From NCBI GenBank assembly GCA_035630195.1, contig DASQLD010000446.1, positions 1-8,628 of the forward strand: a stretch of DNA of 8,628 nucleotides. The letters are read 5' to 3'. Below are positions 1-5,472 of the stretch, piece after piece; position 1 is the stretch's first letter, and each line of letters begins with the position of its first letter. The notes under the pieces are model-generated. The model searched no databases. It saw only the letters and a program-made list of their open reading frames with translations, and had not been told where the DNA came from. The stretch comes from DASQDN01 sp035630195. Lineage in GTDB: Bacteria; Acidobacteriota; Terriglobia; Bryobacterales; Bryobacteraceae. Position numbers and translations under genes: made by a program.

Positions 1-629
1 CAGCCGATTCGCTGCTGACGCGTATGATGTGCGCGGCCGCGCTGGTCGATCAGCAGAAGTTTCGCGCCGGTTACCTGAATCAAGACGAACGTCGCCGGCT
101 CCAGATGGAATTGGGACGTCTGGTACAGGCTCCTCTTTACCTCGACGACACATCCGGCACGAACCTGATGGACGTGCATGCCAAGCTCCGACGCCTGAAG
201 GCTGAGCAAGGCTTGGGCCTGGTCATCATCGACTATCTGCAACTCATGAGTTCGCGCGGACGTTCGGAGAACCGGAACCAGGAAGTCAGCGCAATCTCGC
301 GAGGCTTGAAGCTCATGGCGAAGGAAATGCGCGTTCCCTTCCTCGTGCTTTCGCAGTTGAGCCGAGCTCCGGAAACGCGGCCCGGCGATCATCGCCCCCA
401 ATTAAGCGATCTCCGAGAATCAGGCTCGATCGAGCAGGACGCCGATCTCGTGATGTTTATCTATCGCGAGGAAGTCTACAACCGGGACCGCGAAGATCTG
501 AAAGGCCACGCAAAACTGATTGTCGCCAAGCAACGTAACGGCCCCATCGGCGACGTCAATCTAGTATTCATCCACCATGCGACGAAGTTTGAAAATCCGT
601 TGCATGAAGTGGACACAAGCGGCGAGTAG
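1..629 (+). CDS. dnaB: Replicative DNA helicase DnaB, C-terminal part (5' end outside window)
   Basis: This is the RecA-like motor domain of the hexameric helicase that unwinds DNA ahead of the replisome. The frame is open from base 3, seven codons before the first in-window ATG (position 24), so the gene begins to the left and about 209 codons are visible. Seen in order: the segment SADSLLTRM-like before an RxxxAxLVDQ helix; Walker B strand LVIIDYLQLM with its Asp codon at 231; the conserved block VPFLVLSQLSR; the DLRESGSIEQDAD block; and KQRNGPIG, whose Lys and Arg (Arg codon near 534) correspond to the residues in the DnaB family that reach the neighbouring subunit's ATP. The end shortly after this block is normal for DnaB. 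No intein or break is seen in the visible part. It converges on the di-heme gene with only 7 bp between the stops. Confidence 0.96.
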   Translation, partial: ADSLLTRMMCAAALVDQQKFRAGYLNQDERRRLQMELGRLVQAPLYLDDTSGTNLMDVHAKLRRLKAEQGLGLVIIDYLQLMSSRGRSENRNQEVSAISRGLKLMAKEMRVPFLVLSQLSRAPETRPGDHRPQLSDLRESGSIEQDADLVMFIYREEVYNRDREDLKGHAKLIVAKQRNGPIGDVNLVFIHHATKFENPLHEVDTSGE

Positions 630-636
630 CTTCGCT

Positions 637-1803
637 TCACAAGCTTTTTAAGAACTCCAGCAATTCACGCTTCTGCTCTTGCGGCAGTTGGCGAAATCGC
701 TCAGTCACGCGTCCGGCTTCACCTCCGTGCATCAGAATGGCTTGTTCCGGCGTCGATGCCGCGCCATCGTGAAGCAATGGTCGGCGGAAGCGAAGTCCCC
801 AAAGGGCCGGCGTGCGAACTTCATTGTCCTTAGCGTCGGCCTGCTCGATTCCGTCTCCCGTCCCGACATCGTGCAGCAGCAGGTCAGAAAAAAGAGGAAC
901 GGCCTTACGATGAAACAGTGGATTGGCGCTCGGGCCGGTTTGCATCTGCGGCCGATGGCAACCAGCGCAGCCGACATCGGCGAATACTCGTTCTCCGCGA
1001 AGGGCCGCTTCACTGACGCCGCCGCGTGCAGGCGGAGCCAGAAGCTTTAAGAAGTTGGCAAAATTATCGATTCCACGCATCCCCGTCCGGCGATCGCGAA
1101 CATCCTCAGGACTCACCGAAGCCTGACACGGAAGAGCCCCCGCCTTCTCCGCGCCTATATTGCCGAGTCCTTCCTTCTGGAAAACATCGTTTGTAATTCC
1201 CATCTCATTCACATAAGCGTCCGACGCAAAGACCAGCAAGGTCGCATGCTGCGATTTCCAACCGAATCTCCCCACTCGTTTCTCGCCGCTCGCTGCGTCC
1301 TCGACAATCGCAGCGCGGCCACGGATGCCGTCGCCATCGCGGTCGTCCGGATCCGCCAGCGCGAGGATCGTTTCATCAGGAATCGCCTCCACTAATCCAG
1401 CTCCAAATAATGGAATCGAGATGCGCTTGGCGATGACATTTGCCTCTTCGTAAACCGACACCTGGCAATCATGCGGCGGCACGGAGAACAGATGCATCAA
1501 GGTGCCTCCGGTCGGCGCGTGAAACTTGCCATCCTCGTCCTTGTAGCCGGCTCGTAGTTCCACCATTGTGCCGGTTCCGCCCACCGCCGGGATGTTGTGA
1601 CACTGCGCGCAGGAGAGCCCGTTGAACAGCGGTCCAAGCCCTTCTTCCGCAGTTTCCACCTCAAGGAAATCTTCCCTACCCATCCGGAAGAGTTCAAGCT
1701 CGCGCGACGTAATACCAACTAACGGGCCGCCCGGAATGGCCTGCTGTTCACCGGCGAGATGAAGCGCCAGCAAACCGAAAAAGACGAATACCGCTTGCTT
1801 CAT
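637..1803 (-). CDS. Exported di-heme c-type oxidoreductase (DUF1111 / thiol oxidoreductase-like family)
   Basis: A 388-residue protein with an N-terminal signal peptide (MKQAVFVFFGLLALHLAGEQQA). It has two c-type heme sites, CAQCH at residues 65-69 and CAGCH at 279-283. The first lies in GPLFNGLSCAQCHNIPAVGG, the hallmark of DUF1111/COG3488 proteins, which are distant relatives of MauG and di-heme peroxidases. DPDDRDGDGIRGR (about 151-163) looks like the family's acidic, probably calcium-binding loop. LLLHDVG and RTPALWGL...LLHDGA...ILMHGGEA near the C-terminus are also typical. It should act in the periplasm on electrons or peroxide; the substrate is unknown. I chose the ATG at 1803 because the signal peptide starts there. 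An in-frame TTG at 1821 would add six residues and overlap the upstream gene. It is the last gene of the minus-strand block, 7 bp after the CuA gene, so probably co-transcribed. Confidence 0.9.
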   Translation of the reverse strand: MKQAVFVFFGLLALHLAGEQQAIPGGPLVGITSRELELFRMGREDFLEVETAEEGLGPLFNGLSCAQCHNIPAVGGTGTMVELRAGYKDEDGKFHAPTGGTLMHLFSVPPHDCQVSVYEEANVIAKRISIPLFGAGLVEAIPDETILALADPDDRDGDGIRGRAAIVEDAASGEKRVGRFGWKSQHATLLVFASDAYVNEMGITNDVFQKEGLGNIGAEKAGALPCQASVSPEDVRDRRTGMRGIDNFANFLKLLAPPARGGVSEAALRGERVFADVGCAGCHRPQMQTGPSANPLFHRKAVPLFSDLLLHDVGTGDGIEQADAKDNEVRTPALWGLRFRRPLLHDGAASTPEQAILMHGGEAGRVTERFRQLPQEQKRELLEFLKSL

Positions 1804-1810
1804 GGTGGCC

Positions 1811-2161
1811 CTACTCGACAACGATCAGACCGCGCATCAAATTGTGTCCTGCGCCGCACGCTCGTGAACATTCAAATGGGAACTTGCCTTTCTCGCGGGC
1901 GACGAATCGTATTCGAAGTTCGCCTTTTCCTTGTTGGGGTACTGCGGCGTCGATGCCTGCGCCCGGAATACGAAACCCGTGATCAGTGTCTTCGCTGGTT
2001 ATCACGAACTCCACGACCGATCCTTGCTTCAGCTTGATCCTCGACGGACTAAACGCAAACCGTTCGGCGGAAATCGAGATCACTTTGTCCGGCTTAGCCG
2101 TTGGCTGCTGCGCACCCATTCCGAGGGCCACCATCACAAGAAGAAGCATTCGAGAGAACAT
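1811..2161 (-). CDS. Stand-alone exported CuA-type cupredoxin (COX2-like domain)
   Basis: A 116-residue protein: hydrophobic signal peptide (about residues 1-17), then one cupredoxin domain. The sequence follows subunit II of cytochrome c oxidase closely: TDHGFRIPGAGID with His61, then FECSRACGAGHNLM with Cys98, Cys102, His106 and Met109. That is the full CuA pattern (H ... CxxxCxxxHxxM). The Glu of the usual CSELC is Arg here; in CuA that position binds through its main-chain carbonyl, so the change need not abolish the site. No transmembrane hairpin or oxidase subunit I gene is nearby, so it is probably a soluble periplasmic electron carrier. I chose the ATG at 2161, which overlaps the porin stop by one base (TAATG) and suggests translational coupling, with a GGTGG stretch about 6 nt upstream. 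In-frame ATGs at 2173 and 2149 are alternatives. A mononuclear nitrosocyanin-like protein is less likely. Confidence 0.85.
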   Translation of the reverse strand: MFSRMLLLVMVALGMGAQQPTAKPDKVISISAERFAFSPSRIKLKQGSVVEFVITSEDTDHGFRIPGAGIDAAVPQQGKGELRIRFVAREKGKFPFECSRACGAGHNLMRGLIVVE

Positions 2162-3534
2162 TAAAACCACCATCCCAAACCAAGATTCAAGCCATTCAAA
2201 GGTCGAATCGCCGAACCTGCATTGCGATTGAAAACGTAATCGAATTTAAGGGCCACGTCGGCGTTAGGCTTAAATGTGACCCCAGCGAACAGAGACGACC
2301 GATTGAATTCCGGAAGCGGAACGAACCCGGGAGCCATTTGCTGTTGCGTATTGTATTTTTCGTAGCGTGTGAACAGGATCAGATCGTTTCTCCAGCGTCG
2401 CGGAAACACATGGACGGCTGGTTCGGCATAATAACCGCGCATCTGGCTGCCTACGTTCGGGTTCAGTCCCGTGAGTCGTTCCATCGCCAGGTTCAATTCC
2501 CCGCTTTTCGATATCCAGGTATTTGCAAAGAGGCCGCGCAGATCGATCCGCTTGAAGCTGTAGCGTCCATCAAAGGAGACAATGCTAGTTCTCGGAGTCA
2601 CCGCGACAATATCGCCGCTCGAAACTCCTGTATAGCCGCTGATCCCTACGGTGAGCCTCCGCACACCCGCATACTCGAGACGTCCCGCGTATGCCGGATT
2701 GCGAAAGCTCGACTCGAATCCGCCCGTCCGTCCGTTCTGAATCCCGAACTCAGCGTCGAAGCCGGATGGATCGAGAGCGGACATCAGAAATGTTCGATAT
2801 CGGAAGCCACGTCCCAGATCTCCTGTGATGCCTGCTCCCATTTCTCGCCAAGTGCTGGGAATAATGATGGTCTCGACAACAGGCCGCTCGACTCCGTTGA
2901 ACGAAGGCGGTTCATGGCGCTCATTCACGATTCCCATGGGCGAGAGGACTAGGCCGGCGCGGAAGTTCAACCACGGCTTCACCAAAAAATCGAGATAGGC
3001 TTGCTCCAAAGCGACCTCGCCCTTCTCTTCCCCGCCCTCCACCAGCGCATGCTCTAACTCGAGCTCGCTCCAAAATTTGATTCGATCCGAAAAGCTGTGA
3101 CCGAAGAGCAGGACGAACCGATGGAAATCGCCTCGCCCGGGTTCACCCTCCGCTTTGTTGAAGTGCGCATCCATGTATCCCGACACGGGGAGCCGCGTTT
3201 CGCCCTCAAGTGACTGCTGATAGTCGCCCGTCACGGAGATCGCTTCGAGAGGGGCCTTCGGAAGAAGCGGTTGAGCGGAAGCCGAGACCGTCGTGGACGC
3301 AGCCGGGGAACCGCTGCGCGCCAACACTTCGTCGATTCGTTTCTCTAGCGCCGCCAGCCTGTCATCAAATGCCGCTTCATCAGCCTTGAATGAGGGATCG
3401 AGAATTCTTACTTTCCGCTCCAGTTCCGCAAGTCTTCGGTCGCGATCCGCTTCCGTCTGCGCGTGGGACAACGACGCGAAAACTACAGCACTCCCGATTG
3501 CCTTTACTAGAGCTTTTGCTAATGTGTTAACCAC
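2161..3534 (-). CDS. Outer-membrane barrel porin, OprO/OprP-like, with N-terminal coiled coil
   Basis: A 457-residue protein with a signal peptide (residues 1-25, cleavage likely after SLSHA). A charged heptad-like coiled coil follows (about 28-73: RRLAELERKV, DDRLAALEKRIDEV), then an Ala/Ser/Pro linker. From about 115 to the end there are alternating strands rich in aromatic and Gly residues. The last residues GLGWWF end in Phe, as in BAM-folded outer-membrane barrels. FHRFVLLFGHSFSD and ALEQAYLDFLVKPWLNFRAG resemble the phosphate-selective porin O/P superfamily, though the substrate cannot be read from sequence. The frame is open upstream to 3753, but that part overlaps the phosphatase gene. 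The GTG at 3534 is the only good start just before the signal peptide. It lacks a Shine-Dalgarno site and lies about 9 nt after the predicted transcription start. The stop overlaps the CuA gene start. Confidence 0.82.
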   Translation of the reverse strand: MVNTLAKALVKAIGSAVVFASLSHAQTEADRDRRLAELERKVRILDPSFKADEAAFDDRLAALEKRIDEVLARSGSPAASTTVSASAQPLLPKAPLEAISVTGDYQQSLEGETRLPVSGYMDAHFNKAEGEPGRGDFHRFVLLFGHSFSDRIKFWSELELEHALVEGGEEKGEVALEQAYLDFLVKPWLNFRAGLVLSPMGIVNERHEPPSFNGVERPVVETIIIPSTWREMGAGITGDLGRGFRYRTFLMSALDPSGFDAEFGIQNGRTGGFESSFRNPAYAGRLEYAGVRRLTVGISGYTGVSSGDIVAVTPRTSIVSFDGRYSFKRIDLRGLFANTWISKSGELNLAMERLTGLNPNVGSQMRGYYAEPAVHVFPRRWRNDLILFTRYEKYNTQQQMAPGFVPLPEFNRSSLFAGVTFKPNADVALKFDYVFNRNAGSAIRPLNGLNLGLGWWF

Positions 3535-3549
3535 AGTAAATGATAAGGC

Positions 3550-3579
3550 AGAATACCAGCTTAATGGAGCTGGTGTCAA
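3550..3579 (-). promoter_or_regulatory. Sigma70-like promoter for the porin-CuA-di-heme genes
   Basis: On the minus strand, TTGACA (3579-3574, perfect -35) is followed by an 18-nt spacer and TATTCT (3555-3550; 4 of 6 matches to TATAAT). Transcription would begin near 3543, about 9 nt before the GTG start at 3534, leaving almost no leader and no room for a Shine-Dalgarno site. This lets the last three genes of the block be expressed without the phosphatase gene. It is predicted from motif match only. Confidence 0.5.
3555..3574. repeat. Perfect 7-bp inverted repeat in the promoter spacer (candidate operator)
   Basis: ACCAGCT-N6-AGCTGGT, a perfect dyad in the 61-bp gap between the phosphatase stop (3596) and the porin start (3534). 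It fills the spacer between the -35 and -10 elements, sharing one base with each, where a bound repressor would block RNA polymerase. In read-through RNA it would also form a 7-bp hairpin with a 6-nt loop. No U-run follows, so a terminator is unlikely. Confidence 0.55.
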
Positions 3580-3595
3580 GATAGCTGACGAATGG

Positions 3596-4810
3596 TTAGT
3601 TACCGCAGGACAATGTCTTACTGGCCAGACTGCATTCCAACTCCTTGCCTTCAAGGCCATGGACCGACAACTGCCAACCAGTCTCGTGCCCGTTGAACTC
3701 GGCGAACCCGAATTTGCGAAGAATTGCGGAACCCGAGACCGTACTGCGCGCAATCTTGCGCCCTTCGAAAGGTCCGCGGATCCGGCGCGCTAGTTCCGTG
3801 CCGCTGTTACCGATCACGATCTGCGGCGGCCTGCGGTCGGCGAAGCCCAAGGCTTGAAACATGTGAATGTGCCCGGATAGGATCAGCGCGGCGTCAGGTA
3901 ACGGAGATTCTCGCCAGACCGATTGAAGCGTATCGTTGACGGTGTCAAGTTCGCCGCGCTCGGTATCACCGGCCTCACGACGAAAGGCCCAGAATGGCTG
4001 GTGCGACAAAACCCATGCGCCCACAATCGCCGCTGCGTTGATCCGTTTCAACTGCCCGGAATATTCGATCACTTGGCTTCGCTTCGAACGCAACTCCTCC
4101 GCCTCGGACGAGTCGAGCAGGAGGAACGGAATATTTCCCGCGTTCACAACATAGGGTTCGGATCGTTCGGTACTGCAAGATCCGCTATAGGGTTTGACGT
4201 CGAGAAGATAGAACCATCCAATCCCACCATCCTTACAGCTTTCATGGTTGCCACGAACAAATATCCACGGCGCCGCCCGCAGAAGCCCGTTGGCGGGTTG
4301 GAAGAAGTCCGCATACCAGGAATTCCATTCAAAGCCTTCGTTCTCGCGATAGACATAGTCGCCGGTATGAATAACCAGATCAGGCTTCCTTGCCATTGCC
4401 GCGTCTGCAAGCGACTTGAAATGCCAATCTTCGGCACAGTTTTGGATCTCGCTCTCGCCGGTCGATGCCTTCACTCGAACGCGACAGCCGGTATCGCCAA
4501 CCACCACGATGCGTTTGAAGTCGGCTTGCGGAAGCGCTAAAACCTGGCCGTCAATCGACGCCTCGCGCGTTCCGGGTGGAATGGACGCTTCGCATATCGG
4601 CGGGAATCCTTGTGGGACAGGTGTCCGCGGTCGCATCGCCGCAGCGCGGCCATCGATAACGATTGACGGACAACGATTCTCTTTTGCGATGATGGCGCGC
4701 GCAGAGATACCGCGATCCGGCCCAAGTTGAACCCACGCTACCCGCATCTGCGCCGATGACGTGCTCGCGGTCATCATCGCTATAAGGGATATCCCGTAGA
4801 CCGATTTCAT
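3596..4810 (-). CDS. Secreted purple-acid-phosphatase-type metallophosphoesterase
   Basis: A 404-residue protein with a signal peptide (MKSVYGISLIAMMTASTSSAQ). It carries all five purple-acid-phosphatase blocks in order: GDTG (105-108), GDYVY (150-154), GNHE (187-190), VLSH (267-270) and GHIH (313-316). These supply the seven expected metal ligands: Asp106, Asp151, Tyr154, Asn188, His270, His314 and His316. Tyr154 is the residue behind the family's iron charge-transfer colour. It probably hydrolyses phosphomonoesters outside the cytoplasm. About 80 residues of unassigned N-terminal sequence precede the catalytic domain. Eight cysteines fall in close pairs (47/73, 109/125, 192/212, 393/402), fitting disulfides in an exported protein. 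The ATG at 4810 follows GGGG at a 5-nt spacing. It is the first gene of the minus-strand block, 61 bp upstream of the porin. A phosphodiesterase activity is possible. Confidence 0.88.
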   Translation of the reverse strand: MKSVYGISLIAMMTASTSSAQMRVAWVQLGPDRGISARAIIAKENRCPSIVIDGRAAAMRPRTPVPQGFPPICEASIPPGTREASIDGQVLALPQADFKRIVVVGDTGCRVRVKASTGESEIQNCAEDWHFKSLADAAMARKPDLVIHTGDYVYRENEGFEWNSWYADFFQPANGLLRAAPWIFVRGNHESCKDGGIGWFYLLDVKPYSGSCSTERSEPYVVNAGNIPFLLLDSSEAEELRSKRSQVIEYSGQLKRINAAAIVGAWVLSHQPFWAFRREAGDTERGELDTVNDTLQSVWRESPLPDAALILSGHIHMFQALGFADRRPPQIVIGNSGTELARRIRGPFEGRKIARSTVSGSAILRKFGFAEFNGHETGWQLSVHGLEGKELECSLASKTLSCGN

Positions 4811-4953
4811 GGTGTCCCCGATCTTGACAGAAATTAATCGAGAAGCAGCGAAATGAACGCAATTTCACATCGAGAAATAGTGCGCAAAATTAGGCGGCAA
4901 GTTAAAATAGATCCCGTTGATCCACTTTGAGCGAATCTCGGCGACGCGCGTAT

Positions 4954-4978
4954 CCATTGTTGCGCCAGCGCACATTGG
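4954..4978. repeat. Imperfect 25-bp dyad, candidate operator
   Basis: The left arm CCATTGTTGCGC (4954-4965) and right arm GCGCACATTGG (4968-4978) are complementary around a central CA, apart from one mismatch and one extra base. The core TGCGC-CA-GCGCA is perfect. It is centred about 55 bp upstream of the response regulator start and about 155 bp upstream of the phosphatase start. Confidence 0.45.
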
Positions 4979-5020
4979 TGGGTATTGCACGTGGGTGGAT
5001 ATTGTGTGGGTGGATAGCGA
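4978..5020 (+). repeat. Short direct repeats, core GTGGGTGGATA, up to the response regulator start
   Basis: GTGGGTGGATA occurs exactly at 4991-5001 and 5006-5016 (period 15 bp). A third shortened copy, GTGGGTATTG, lies just before, at 4978-4987. The last copy ends 4 nt before the ATG at 5021, so its GGGTGGA may also serve as ribosome-binding sequence. The array could be regulator half-sites or a small tandem duplication. Confidence 0.5.
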
Positions 5021-5437
5021 ATGACCCATCGTGTGTTGGTCGTCGAGGATAACCCTGCCGATGTGTATCTGATCAAATCGGCATTGCTCGAACATTCGAT
5101 TGTTGCCGAGATCGAGACTATCGCCGACGGGGAGTTGGCGCGAACAACGGTAAGTGGATTTCAATCCGGAGCACAGCCATGGCCGAGTCTCGTGTTGCTC
5201 GACATCAATCTTCCTAAGATTGATGGACTGGAACTGCTACAGCGATTAGCGTCGGCGCCCTGCCCGATCATTGTCATGAGTTCCTCTCAATCGCCTTCAG
5301 ATCGGCAGCGAGCGCTCGATCATGGCGCAGCTTGTTACTTCTGGAAACCAACCGATCTGGACGGATTCCTTAAGCTCGGTGAAATCGTTGCGGCGGTACT
5401 GGCATGCAAAGTGGGGAATCATAGTACGGCATCATAG
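5021..5437 (+). CDS. Single-domain response regulator (Rcp1/CheY-like receiver)
   Basis: A 138-residue protein that is only a receiver domain. It has the acidic pair Glu9/Asp10 (VVEDNPAD), phospho-acceptor Asp61 (LVLLDINLPKIDG), the switch Ser87 (IVMSSS) in place of the more common Thr, and Lys109 in YFWKPTD. DNPADVYLIKSAL and the DLDGFL ending resemble the Rcp1-type receivers that pair with phytochrome-like or hybrid histidine kinases. No output domain follows, so it should act by protein contact or as a phosphorelay intermediate. No kinase is in the window. The ATG at 5021 is preceded by GGGTGGA. Its stop codon (5435-5437) lies inside the first hairpin of the duplicated segment before the peptidase gene, so termination there could affect peptidase translation. 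Confidence 0.9.
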   Translation: MTHRVLVVEDNPADVYLIKSALLEHSIVAEIETIADGELARTTVSGFQSGAQPWPSLVLLDINLPKIDGLELLQRLASAPCPIIVMSSSQSPSDRQRALDHGAACYFWKPTDLDGFLKLGEIVAAVLACKVGNHSTAS

Positions 5438-5472
5438 AGATGATGCTTGTACGGCATCATAGTGGATGATGC
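5424..5472 (+). repeat. 25-bp tandem duplication with alternating hairpins over the peptidase start codon
   Basis: GTACGGCATCATAG occurs at 5424-5437 and 5449-5462. Each copy is followed by ATGATGC, giving four alternating complementary segments: GCATCAT (5429-5435), ATGATGC (5440-5446), GCATCAT (5454-5460), ATGATGC (5466-5472). Segments 1:2 and 3:4 can form 7-bp hairpins with 4- and 5-nt loops. The alternative 2:3 pairing (7-nt loop) frees segment 4, which contains the start codon at 5466. Segment 1 overlaps the response regulator stop codon. This topology resembles a translational attenuator, but only the base pairing is seen; its use is inference. Confidence 0.6.
5440..5469 (+). other. Possible 9-codon leader ORF overlapping the peptidase start (ATGA)
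   Basis: ATG at 5440 (or 5443) opens a frame reading MMLVRHHSG and ending in TGA at 5467-5469. That stop overlaps the peptidase ATG at 5466 in an ATGA junction, the layout of translational coupling. It begins 2 nt after the response regulator stop, so it could be reached by terminating ribosomes. There is no good Shine-Dalgarno site of its own, and the ORF may simply be a by-product of the tandem duplication. Confidence 0.25.

Larger units (their letters stand above)
4811..5020. promoter_or_regulatory. Divergent intergenic control region (phosphatase / response regulator)
   Basis: This 210-bp gap separates the minus-strand phosphatase gene from the plus-strand response regulator gene and must hold promoters for both. 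I see no strong TTGACA/TATAAT pair on either strand. A weak plus-strand candidate is TTGGTG (4975-4980), 17 bp, GATATT (4998-5003). A weak minus-strand candidate is TTGCCG with TATTTC about 15 bp downstream, around 4880-4905. An imperfect dyad and G-rich direct repeats lie on the response-regulator side and are listed separately. Confidence 0.45.

Noticed and set aside
621..650. Possible bidirectional terminator between dnaB and the di-heme gene
   Set aside because: Only a 4-bp complement (GCGA/TCGC) is present and the following T-run is short. The 7-bp gap between stops leaves no clear terminator hairpin.
2101..2952. Long plus-strand frame of 283 codons opposite the porin gene
   Set aside because: It has no recognisable domain, and its residue mix is that of an antisense shadow. 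The minus-strand frame has a signal peptide, coiled coil and barrel ending in Phe.
3535..3753. N-terminal extension of the porin frame by 73 codons
   Set aside because: It overlaps the end of the phosphatase gene, puts the signal peptide inside the protein and would start before the predicted promoter. The GTG at 3534 fits better.
3923..4540. Plus-strand frame of 205 codons opposite the phosphatase gene
   Set aside because: It is antisense to a gene with all five purple-acid-phosphatase motifs and has no family resemblance of its own.
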